This document shows, piece after piece, positions 17,483 to 24,844 of a stretch of 64,000 bases of DNA. Within the stretch, counting starts at the first letter, position 1. Each line of letters starts with the position of its first letter. The position numbers and the translations under genes were made by a program. The stretch is from Maricaulis maris_C (GTDB lineage Bacteria; Pseudomonadota; Alphaproteobacteria; Caulobacterales; Maricaulaceae). A model generated the notes under the pieces. The model ran no database searches, was not told where the DNA came from, and saw only the letters and a list, made by a program, of their open reading frames with translations. The DNA lies in contig NZ_JAGDYT010000001.1 in NCBI RefSeq assembly GCF_049116555.1, forward strand, positions 927,054 to 991,053. Direction: 5' to 3'.

Positions 17483-18322
17483 TTAGGGGCGGGAATAGGG
17501 GGGCTTGTGGAGGCCCTTGGGCGAGGCGGTGAAAATCTCCACGCCGTCTGCGGTGACACCCACGGAATGCTCGAACTGGGCCGACAGCGACTTGTCACGG
17601 GTGACGGCCGTCCAGCCATCGGAGAGGACCTTCACATCCGGGCGGCCGAGATTGAGCATCGGCTCGACGGTGAAGAACATGCCTTCCCTCAGCTCCGGGC
17701 CTTCGCCGCGCGTGCCAAAGTGCAGCACATTCGGGCTGTCATGGAAGTTCTGGCCCAGGCCATGACCGCAAAAATCGCGGACGATGGAGCAGCGACGTTC
17801 TTCAGCATATTCCTGGATGATGGCGCCGATCGTGCCCAGGGTGACGCCCGGCTTGATGGCATGGATGCCGGCCATCATGGCTTCATAGGTCGTGTCGACG
17901 AGAAGCTCGGCCTTCCGGCGTGGCTCACCGATCGTGTACATGCGGCTGGTATCGCCATGCCAGCCATCGACCACGACGGTCACGTCGATATTGACGATAT
18001 CGCCATTCTTCAGCGGCTTGGGGCCGGGAATGCCGTGGCAGACGACGTGATTGATCGAGGTGCACAGGGAGTGACGATAACCGCGATAGAAGAGCGTCGC
18101 CGGAACCGAGCCATTATCGAAGGCGAACTCACGTGCCAGCTTGTCCAGATAGGCCGTCGTATTGCCGGGGCGGGCATGCTCGACCAGCATGTCGAGAATC
18201 TCCGCGGCCAAGCGGCCGGCCTTGCGCATGCCGGCGAAGGCTTCCGGGCCATGCAGTTTGATGCGGCCATCGCGCGGGCTGGACGTGTCGTTTTCCGTCA
18301 CGGTCTCGTAGGCAGTGGTCAA
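17483..18322 (-). CDS. map: Methionine aminopeptidase, type I
   Basis: The 279-residue enzyme removes the initiator Met from nascent proteins. All five metal ligands are present: D113, D124, H187, E220 and E251, with H96 (CHGIPG) in the active site. An N-terminal extension of about 20 residues precedes the core. The start is TTG at 18322, preceded by AAAGGGAG at good spacing; no ATG is suitable. radC follows after 3 bp. Confidence 0.96.
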   Translation of the reverse strand: MTTAYETVTENDTSSPRDGRIKLHGPEAFAGMRKAGRLAAEILDMLVEHARPGNTTAYLDKLAREFAFDNGSVPATLFYRGYRHSLCTSINHVVCHGIPGPKPLKNGDIVNIDVTVVVDGWHGDTSRMYTIGEPRRKAELLVDTTYEAMMAGIHAIKPGVTLGTIGAIIQEYAEERRCSIVRDFCGHGLGQNFHDSPNVLHFGTRGEGPELREGMFFTVEPMLNLGRPDVKVLSDGWTAVTRDKSLSAQFEHSVGVTADGVEIFTASPKGLHKPPYSRP

Positions 18323-18356
18323 GTTATCGCTCCCTTTGCCCCTGCTTATAAACAGA

Positions 18357-18383
18357 GCGCGCGCCGTTTGGAACGGCGCGCGC
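18357..18383 (-). terminator. Hairpin after M28 peptidase gene
   Basis: A perfect 12-bp GC-rich stem with a 3-nt loop lies between the peptidase stop (18424) and the map start (18322). It lacks a proper T-run on the minus strand, so it may be a weak terminator or an mRNA-stabilising hairpin. Confidence 0.6.
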
Positions 18384-18423
18384 CTGCATTTCTCAGCCGG
18401 GCGCGAAGCCCGTCCGACAAGGC

Positions 18424-20115
18424 CTATTCGGCATCGCCACCGAAGAGGTTGCCGAAGAAGCTGTCATCATTCCAGGCCGGCCGCACGTCGCTATCGGCGA
18501 TCTCGCGGGCGATCAGATAGTTGATATTGGCAAATTTGGCGCCCTGTTCGAACAGGACTTCCAGCTCGCCATCCAGCTGATCGGTCTGACGGTGATAATG
18601 CGTGGTGAGGAAGCCCATGAAGCCTTCGCCCTCATCCCAGCGCGGATCCGGCGAGGAGAAGCCGGTCATCAGGAAGAGCGACGGCACGCCTTCCCGCACG
18701 AAGTTGTAGTGGTCCGAACGCACGAAGAGCGACTGCTCCGGCAGCGGATCCTCGGACACGGCAATGTCCATCCGGGCAGCCGCACGCGTGGCGATCGGGC
18801 CGAGATTGGAGTGGTTGGACCCGAAGGCGATCACATCGGCGAAATCATAGACGATGACCGGCATGTCGAGATTGACATTGGCCACCATCTGCTCGGCCGG
18901 GACGGTTGGATTGCGGGCGAAATGCTCGGAACCCAGCAGACCCTTTTCCTCGGCCGTCAGGGCGACGAAGAGTACCGAGCGGCGCGGCGCGCCTTGGGCG
19001 AGGAAAGTGCGAGCCGTTTCCAGCATGATCGAAATGCCCGAGGCGTTGTCGACCGCACCATTGCAGATCTCGTCGCTGTCATCGGTCGTATTGCACGAGC
19101 CGCCGGCGCGCATGTTCTCGGTAACCGAGCCGATATGATCGAGGTGAGCGGTGAGAACCAGGTATTCATCAGCCACAGCGGGATCAGTGCCGCGGATCAT
19201 GCCGACCACATTCGGGGAGTCGAAGGGCTCGGACAGGGTGCGCTGGCGCAGCGTCACCGTGTGCGGCAGTTCAAAGCGCGGATAGCTCGGCTCTTCAGCG
19301 CTCATCGCGGCCCGGACATCTTCCAGGCTCATCTCGGCATCCTCGAAAAGGCGGGCGCCGAGCTCGGCGCTGACATTGGCCGAGGCGGTGACACTGTCAT
19401 AGCCGGATGGACCGGTTGCCGAAGTCAGGCGAACTGCCGGGCGGCTGCCGAAACCATTGGTGAAGCCGGTCAGCTGCTCCGGCGTCCAGCTGGTCACCGA
19501 GATCATGCCGATCGCGCCGTGGGCGGCGGCGACATTGCGCTTGGTGGTGCCGGAATTGTGGTGAGCGCGCTCTTCCGAGAGGCCTTCAAAGACATTTTCG
19601 GGAACGCCGCCGAGGACGACGACAATCTTGCCGTCGACATCGAGGTCGGCATAGTCGTCATGGCCGCGATTGGCCGCCGACACACCGTGGCCGACAAAGA
19701 CCAGCTCGCCGGTGATTTCCGCTTCCAGAACACTGGGATTGGAGGAGATATAGGCGCCGGTCCCGTGCTCGAACACTTCGCCATCCAGCGTCAGCTGGTT
19801 GTACGCGGCATCCGGGCGCACTTCGTGCAGCGGGACCTGAGCGAAATAACCGCCATTATCGCCAGCCGGCTCAAGGCCGAGCAGGCGCATTTGCGAGGCC
19901 ACATAATTGGCGGCGATCTCGTAACCCGGCGTGCCCGGATCGCGCCCGTTCAGGTAATCCGAGGCGAGGAAGCGGATATGGGCTTCGATATTGACCTCGC
20001 TGACATCCGGCATGAAGCCGGCTTCAGCGGTGTCAACTGCAGCGCTGTCGGTGTCGTTGGCGGCCGTGCAGGCGGCGAGTGCCAGACCGGCCAGGGCCGG
20101 AATGAGATACTTCAT
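18424..20115 (-). CDS. M28-family metallopeptidase, lipoprotein
   Basis: The 563-residue protein has a lipoprotein signal with lipobox LAAC at residue 15, so it is membrane-anchored in the periplasm or outer membrane. A protease-associated (PA) insert is likely around residues 110-260. The M28 zinc ligands are seen in TAHLDHIGS (His), NGAVDNASG (Asp), TAEEKGLLGSEH (Glu-Glu), the VNLDMPV strand (Asp) and RSDHYNF (His). It would be an aminopeptidase with two zinc ions. It follows the thioesterase gene by 80 bp on the same strand, and its family is related to the partial gene at the window's start. Confidence 0.92.
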   Translation of the reverse strand: MKYLIPALAGLALAACTAANDTDSAAVDTAEAGFMPDVSEVNIEAHIRFLASDYLNGRDPGTPGYEIAANYVASQMRLLGLEPAGDNGGYFAQVPLHEVRPDAAYNQLTLDGEVFEHGTGAYISSNPSVLEAEITGELVFVGHGVSAANRGHDDYADLDVDGKIVVVLGGVPENVFEGLSEERAHHNSGTTKRNVAAAHGAIGMISVTSWTPEQLTGFTNGFGSRPAVRLTSATGPSGYDSVTASANVSAELGARLFEDAEMSLEDVRAAMSAEEPSYPRFELPHTVTLRQRTLSEPFDSPNVVGMIRGTDPAVADEYLVLTAHLDHIGSVTENMRAGGSCNTTDDSDEICNGAVDNASGISIMLETARTFLAQGAPRRSVLFVALTAEEKGLLGSEHFARNPTVPAEQMVANVNLDMPVIVYDFADVIAFGSNHSNLGPIATRAAARMDIAVSEDPLPEQSLFVRSDHYNFVREGVPSLFLMTGFSSPDPRWDEGEGFMGFLTTHYHRQTDQLDGELEVLFEQGAKFANINYLIAREIADSDVRPAWNDDSFFGNLFGGDAE

Positions 20116-20195
20116 GTAAAAGCCTCCCCCAAAGAGGTGTTGGTGTTGGGCCGGACTATAGGGGGGCAGAAGTGTCGTACAACGTCGATGGTTCG

Positions 20196-20672
20196 TTAAT
20201 TTTCAGTCACAAGCGCCGCCGCCACAGAGGGCAGAACGGAGTAGTGATTTGAAAAGATTGGCGTCATGCGCGCCGGGCGTCCCGTGGAGAGTTGGAAGCA
20301 GACCACTTTGGTCAGGGCGCGAAATACAGTGACGCCATCGCTGACCCGTCGGAATTGATAGCGGCGCTCGGCGCGCAGGCGCTGGTCGGACCGGGTGATC
20401 CAGACCGCGCAGTCGATTTCGTCGCCTACATGAACATGGCCGAGATAGTCCGCTTCGGTACGGATGATAGCGATGCCGCGATCCTCCGCCGCGCAGGCCT
20501 CCATCGAATAATCCTCTCCCTTGGAGAACCAGTGCGTCCAGGCGGCTTCGTCGGCCCATTCCAGATAGCGGGCATTATTGGCGTGCCCGAAACTGTCGAT
20601 ATCGCGCTCGCTCACCGTGATGCGGTGGACATAGGCGTCCGGCAGATCCCAGCCATTCCAGTCATCGCTCAT
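20196..20672 (-). CDS. Acyl-CoA thioesterase (4HBT hot-dog fold)
   Basis: The 158-residue protein is a hot-dog thioesterase: RITVSERDIDSFGHANNARYLEWADEA contains the conserved D-x-x-G-H-x-N-N-x-x-Y motif of the YbgC/FatM-like 4HBT group, and its Asp is the likely catalytic residue. It hydrolyses an acyl-CoA or acyl-ACP of unknown chain. The ATG at 20672, 3 bases after the sfsA stop, has GGAG 8 bases upstream; a GTG two codons earlier overlaps the sfsA stop as GTGA and is an alternative. It is co-transcribed with sfsA. Confidence 0.87.
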   Translation of the reverse strand: MSDDWNGWDLPDAYVHRITVSERDIDSFGHANNARYLEWADEAAWTHWFSKGEDYSMEACAAEDRGIAIIRTEADYLGHVHVGDEIDCAVWITRSDQRLRAERRYQFRRVSDGVTVFRALTKVVCFQLSTGRPARMTPIFSNHYSVLPSVAAALVTEN

Positions 20673-20674
20673 CG

Positions 20675-21376
20675 TCACAGCTCCACGCGCATGGGTCGGG
20701 TAATGGTCACCGATTTTGCGGTTACCTCACAGGCATAGGCCAGGACCTCGACGCCGGCCGCGGCGCTCTCACGCAGGGTGCGGGCATAGACCGGGTCGAT
20801 GTCTTCCGCCGGGCGCAAAATCTCGCAATCACTGCGCTGGACGATGAAAAGCTGCACCGCCCGCTCGCCAGAAGCGACCTGGCCCGCCAGCTCAACGAGA
20901 TGCTTGGCGCCGCGTGCGGTCACACCGTCGGGGAATTCGGCAATGCCGGGGCCGCGCTGCCAGTGGACATTCTTGACCTCGACCCAGCAAGGCGGTCGCC
21001 CCTCGCTCTCCAGCAGGAGGTCGATGCGGGAATTCTCACCATATTTCACCTCGCGGCGCAGGCTGTCATAGCCTGCCAGCTCCGCGATCACGCCGGCCCT
21101 GACCGCCTCCTCGGCGAGGGCATTGGCGAGATTGGGCAGGGCGCCGATCAGCGTGCCCTCGGCCTCGACCAGCTCCCAGGTGAATTTCAGTTTGCGCTTG
21201 GGATTGTCCGAGCGCGACAACCAGACTGGCAGTCCCGGGTCCTTGATGCCCGTCATCGCTCCGGTATTGGCGCAATGCGCGGTCACGAGCGCGCCGTCCG
21301 CCAGTTCGACATCGGCGAAGAAGCGCTTGTAGCGCTTCACCAGTCGGCCAGGGATGAGTTCGGTCGGAAACTGCAT
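20675..21376 (-). CDS. sfsA: Sugar fermentation stimulation protein SfsA
   Basis: This 233-residue protein shows SfsA motifs: LIPGRLVKRYKRFFADVEL at the start, HCANTGAMTG (49-58 region), and in the nuclease-like core ENSRIDLLLE and CWVEVKNVHW, which fit a PD-(D/E)xK fold. SfsA binds DNA non-specifically and was named for effects on maltose metabolism in E. coli; its true role is unclear. The ATG at 21376 matches the family N-terminus; the frame extends 15 codons further without such similarity. It is divergent from the cinA-like gene, with 63 bp between starts. Confidence 0.93.
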   Translation of the reverse strand: MQFPTELIPGRLVKRYKRFFADVELADGALVTAHCANTGAMTGIKDPGLPVWLSRSDNPKRKLKFTWELVEAEGTLIGALPNLANALAEEAVRAGVIAELAGYDSLRREVKYGENSRIDLLLESEGRPPCWVEVKNVHWQRGPGIAEFPDGVTARGAKHLVELAGQVASGERAVQLFIVQRSDCEILRPAEDIDPVYARTLRESAAAGVEVLAYACEVTAKSVTITRPMRVEL

Positions 21377-21439
21377 GGCTTGGACTTCCTTCTGGTGCCA
21401 CCTATACCCGTTTGCAGGCACGACTTAAGGATGATTCTC

Positions 21440-22222
21440 ATGGCAACGAACGCGCGGGTGACGGCGGCAGTCCTCCTGATCGGCGATGAAGTCCTGTCCG
21501 GCCGGACCCAGGACAGGAATCTCAACCAGATTGCCCGTTTTCTGGCCCCGCTGGGGATCAATGTGGTGGAATGCCGGGTCGTGCCGGACGAGACCGACAT
21601 TATCGTCGACGCGCTCAATGCGCTGCGCGCCGCCTGTGATTATGTCTTCACCACGGGCGGCATCGGGCCAACCCATGACGACATCACCGCCGATGCGGTC
21701 GCCAAGGCTTTCGGAGTCGGCATTGATGTCCGCGACGATGCGCTGGCGATTATCGAGGACTGGTATGCCCGGACCCAGACCCCGGTCACCGAAAGCCGCA
21801 AGCGCATGGCGCGCATCCCCGACGGGGCGAGCCTGATCGTCAATCCGGTCACCGGCGCGCCCGGCTTCCAGACCGGCAATGTCTTTACCCTGGCCGGCGT
21901 GCCCTCGATCGTCGCCGGCATGCTCAATGATGTCGACCACCGGCTTGAGGGCGGGGCAGTGACGATCTCGCGCTCGGTCAAGGGCGACAATCTGCGCGAG
22001 GGCGATGTCGCCGAAGCGCTCGGTGTGCTGGCGAAAGAATTTCCCGACGTCTCGATCGGCTCCTACCCGTATTTCCTCGAAGTCAAAGCCGGCGAAATCA
22101 AACGCGGCACCCATCTGGTCGCCCGCGCCACCGATACGGCGCGGCTCGACACGGTGATCGCGCGCATCGCCGCCATGGTCGAAGCCGTGGGGATCACGCC
22201 ACGGATTGATCCGGTGGATTGA
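21440..22222 (+). CDS. CinA N-terminal-like (MoCF-biosynthesis) domain protein
   Basis: The 260-residue protein matches the molybdopterin-binding domain shared by MoaB/MogA and the CinA N-terminus: LLIGDEVLSGRTQDRN, FTTGGIGPTHDDIT, and GAPGFQTGNVFTLAGVPSIV. The C-terminal pyridine-nucleotide deamidase domain of full CinA is missing, so this is the short COG1058-type form. An ATG at 21431 exists, but AAGGA there fits better as the ribosome site for the ATG at 21440. Function in nicotinamide nucleotide recycling or cofactor repair is likely by family, but unproven. Confidence 0.88.
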   Translation: MATNARVTAAVLLIGDEVLSGRTQDRNLNQIARFLAPLGINVVECRVVPDETDIIVDALNALRAACDYVFTTGGIGPTHDDITADAVAKAFGVGIDVRDDALAIIEDWYARTQTPVTESRKRMARIPDGASLIVNPVTGAPGFQTGNVFTLAGVPSIVAGMLNDVDHRLEGGAVTISRSVKGDNLREGDVAEALGVLAKEFPDVSIGSYPYFLEVKAGEIKRGTHLVARATDTARLDTVIARIAAMVEAVGITPRIDPVD

Positions 22223-22279
22223 AGTCAGCCCAGCCAAGTATTCGCCTTGCCTGGAGAAGAGCCTGCCGCGCCATCGCTT

Positions 22280-22429
22280 CTTCTCCCCGACCGGGGAGAA
22301 GTGGCCCGCAGGGCCGATGAGGGGCGGCGTGTCAGCGCCATTGGGAGTTTCTCTTGCGCCGCGCCGCGGCGCGCCCCTCACCCCCTGCGCGCTCACGCGC
22401 TCCGGGACCTCTCCCCGGTTGGGGAGAGG
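22280..22429. repeat. REP/BIME-type repeat, copy A3 (modules inverted)
   Basis: This uses the same two modules as the repeats at 11669 and 12222, but each is inverted: palindrome cttctcccc/ggggagaag, then tail gatgagggg, about 45 bp of spacer, tail cccctcac and palindrome cctctcccc/ggggagagg. Palindromes are thus outside and tails inside, the reverse of A1 and A2. This is expected for BIMEs built from two independently inverted REP units. Confidence 0.8.
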
Positions 22430-22460
22430 CGGGTTATCCGCCGCATAGACCCACCACCAA

Positions 22461-22567
22461 CCGTCATCCTGACGAAGGTCAGGACCCAGTCTCGCAGGCC
22501 GGGTTTCACCATGCTTGGCAACGGCTTCGGGTCGCAGGCCGGGTCCCGGCCTGCGCCGGGATGACGG
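22461..22567. repeat. Dispersed repeat with CCGTCATCC ends
   Basis: CCGTCATCC at 22461-22469 and GGATGACGG at 22559-22567 are perfect 9-bp terminal inverted repeats. Inside are gacgaaggtcaggaccc and two ctcgcaggccgggt-like blocks. The ccgtcatcc...ggatgacgg architecture is a widespread non-coding repeat type in alphaproteobacterial genomes. No coding capacity. Confidence 0.75.
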
Positions 22568-23071
22568 TGCTTTGGGGTGGGGATAGAGACGAACTTGCCC
22601 TCCCCCCTTCCATGCCATCGCATAATCACTCCCGTTCCCAGGCCATCTTGAGGCTCGGACCGGTTATCCGGGGGTCTGGGGATAGCGGAGCGCATCCGGT
22701 TTGGTGGGGCTGACCACCATCAGACCCGGTGCGGCCGCCGATGGGACCAAAATCCCCACAAAGGCTTGGGCGCAACGATTGACCGCCCTGATCCCGTCGG
22801 CTTCGATTCGGGGGCTGGAAGGCAACCCGGGAAAACTCCGCGTGCGGGATGCTTGTCGTGGCTACCGTTATTAAAATCAGCGCTTTATCGGCTCCGGCCG
22901 GTATCCCGCACACCCTCTCCAAGCAAAACGCCAGGCGGTGACGCCGTGGCGATGTTGGTGCTGGGGGCGGGAAATCAGCCTGCCCCGATATCGCCCCGAT
23001 TTCGACTTGTGAGGGTCGCGGACCGCTCCCAGTCTGGCGGGTGAGGGATTTTGGGACCAGAAGGGGATTCC

Positions 23072-24760
23072 ATGAAACGCGTTCTTTTGATCAGCGTGGC
23101 CGGGCTGGCCATGATTGCGGGCTGCACAGCGACGGTCGCGCCGCCGGGCCCGCCGCCGCCGTCCATGTCACCCCCGCCGGCCCCGCCGCCGCCTCCGCCG
23201 GCGCCGCCCCCGTCGCCAGCGATGGCCGAGATGGTGACGGTCACCGGTGCGCGCTTGCGAAGCGATTTCGCGAGCCATGCCCGCCCGCTCTCGGTCATTG
23301 ACGCTCAGTTGCGACAGCCTGAAGACCGCGAGCGCTATGAAGACATCGATCCCAATCCGGTTGTCTCCACCGCCGAAGAGCCCGTTTCCACCTTCTCCAT
23401 CGATGTCGACACGGCGAGCTATTCGCTGGTCCGCAACTCGCTGGAATATGGCCAGCTGCCGCCGACCGATGCGGTGCGGATCGAGGAGATGGTCAATTAT
23501 TTCGACTATGACTACGCCCTGCCGCCCGGATCGGAAGAGCCTTTCGCGACCCATGTGACGGTCACCCCGACACCGTGGAATGCCGGCACGCAGCTCCTGC
23601 ATATCGGCATCCAGGGCTATGAGATCATCCCGGAAGAGCGCCCGCGGGCCAATCTGGTCTTCCTGATCGATGTCTCCGGATCGATGAATGATCCCGACAA
23701 GCTGCCCCTGGCCGTTCAGGCCATGCACATGCTGGTCGATGAGCTCCATCCGGACGATACGGTCGCCCTGGTTGTCTATGCCGGTGCTGCCGGTGCCGTG
23801 CTGGAACCGACCGAGGCACGCGATGCCCGCGAGATCCACCGCGCGCTGGATCGTCTGAGCGCAGGCGGGTCGACGGCCGGCGGAGCCGGCCTGGCGCTGG
23901 CCTATGATCTCGCCGAACAGAATTTCGACCCGGACGCGGTCAATCGGGTCATGTTGCTGACCGATGGTGACTTCAATGTCGGCGTCACGCGCGACGAGAC
24001 GTTGGAAGACTTTGTCGCCCGCAAGCGTGACACCGGCATCTACCTGTCGGTGATGGGTTTCGGTCGCGGCAATTACAACGATCAGATGATGCAGACCATT
24101 GCCCAGGCGGGGAATGGGACGGCCGGCTACATAGACAGTCGCCAGGAAGCCCGGCGCATGCTGGTCGAGGAAAGCTTCTCTTCGCTCTTCACGATCGCCA
24201 ATGACGTCAAGATCCAGATCGAGTTCAATCCGGCGCGCGTCGCCGAGTATCGCCTGATCGGCTATGAAACGCGTCTGCTTGACCGGGCCGATTTCAATAA
24301 TGACGAGGTCGATGCCGGTGAAGTCGGGTCCGGTCATTCAGTGACCGCCATCTACGAGATCGCGGCGCCGGGTTCCGAAGGTGTGCTGATGGAGCCGCTC
24401 CGTTATGGCGGCGCGGCGGCGGTCGAACCGGATCTGAATGGCGAATTCGGCTATCTGCGCCTGCGCTACAAGCGACCTGGCGAGGATGATAGTCGCCTGA
24501 TCGAACGTCCGGTGACCGATGCCGATGCAGTCAGTGCCTTTGGCGATGCCCCGCAGGAAGCGCGTTTCTCGATCGCGGTTGCCGGCTTCGCCCAGCGTCT
24601 GCGCGGGGATGCCTATCTTGGCGATGATTATGGCTGGACCGAGATCGCCGAGACCGCTGGCAATGCGCTTGGCGAGGACATTTTCGGCTATCGCGCGGAA
24701 TTCCTCGACCTGGTGAACCAGGCTGCCGGGATCGACAATGAGGGGGGCGACAAGCCCTGA
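23072..24760 (+). CDS. von Willebrand factor type A domain lipoprotein (YfbK-like)
   Basis: The 562-residue protein has a lipoprotein signal with lipobox IAGC (Cys at residue 18), followed by a proline-rich linker (roughly residues 24-52). Next come a conserved EPVSTFSIDVDTASYSLVR block typical of YfbK-like proteins, a vWA domain with MIDAS motif DVSGS, and a C-terminal DUF3520-like region (FGYLRLRYKRPGEDDSR onward). It is likely surface or periplasmic and binds a divalent ion and a protein partner. Just after the linker, EMVTVTGARLRSDF resembles the TonB-receptor plug start. The ATG at 23072 has AAGGGG upstream. It converges on a TonB receptor gene. Confidence 0.9.
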   Translation: MKRVLLISVAGLAMIAGCTATVAPPGPPPPSMSPPPAPPPPPPAPPPSPAMAEMVTVTGARLRSDFASHARPLSVIDAQLRQPEDRERYEDIDPNPVVSTAEEPVSTFSIDVDTASYSLVRNSLEYGQLPPTDAVRIEEMVNYFDYDYALPPGSEEPFATHVTVTPTPWNAGTQLLHIGIQGYEIIPEERPRANLVFLIDVSGSMNDPDKLPLAVQAMHMLVDELHPDDTVALVVYAGAAGAVLEPTEARDAREIHRALDRLSAGGSTAGGAGLALAYDLAEQNFDPDAVNRVMLLTDGDFNVGVTRDETLEDFVARKRDTGIYLSVMGFGRGNYNDQMMQTIAQAGNGTAGYIDSRQEARRMLVEESFSSLFTIANDVKIQIEFNPARVAEYRLIGYETRLLDRADFNNDEVDAGEVGSGHSVTAIYEIAAPGSEGVLMEPLRYGGAAAVEPDLNGEFGYLRLRYKRPGEDDSRLIERPVTDADAVSAFGDAPQEARFSIAVAGFAQRLRGDAYLGDDYGWTEIAETAGNALGEDIFGYRAEFLDLVNQAAGIDNEGGDKP

Positions 24761-24784
24761 TCGCCGGTTTCGAGACGGCCAACG

Positions 24785-24815
24785 AAAAGAGCCGCGCCCG
24801 ATGGGCGCGGCTCTT
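24785..24815. terminator. Bidirectional terminator between vWA and TonB-receptor genes
   Basis: A 13-bp perfect stem (24787-24799 with 24803-24815) with loop GAT separates the two converging genes. The A-tract on the left gives TTTT on the minus strand; on the plus strand it continues cttgttt. It probably serves both transcripts. Confidence 0.85.
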
Positions 24816-24844
24816 CTTGTTTCAGGCTTTCTACCGGGTCGGGA

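Larger units (their letters stand above)
22223..23071. other. Repeat-rich gene-free region
   Basis: About 850 bases lie between the cinA-like gene and the vWA lipoprotein gene. The first 350 hold two different dispersed repeats (22280-22429 and 22461-22567). The remainder, to 23071, has open frames without family resemblance or ribosome sites. The promoter of the vWA gene should lie in the last 100-150 bases but no clear boxes were identified. Confidence 0.6.

Noticed and set aside
22626..22922. 98-codon minus-strand frame in the repeat-rich gap
   Set aside because: No ribosome site or family resemblance; typical chance frame in GC-rich non-coding DNA.
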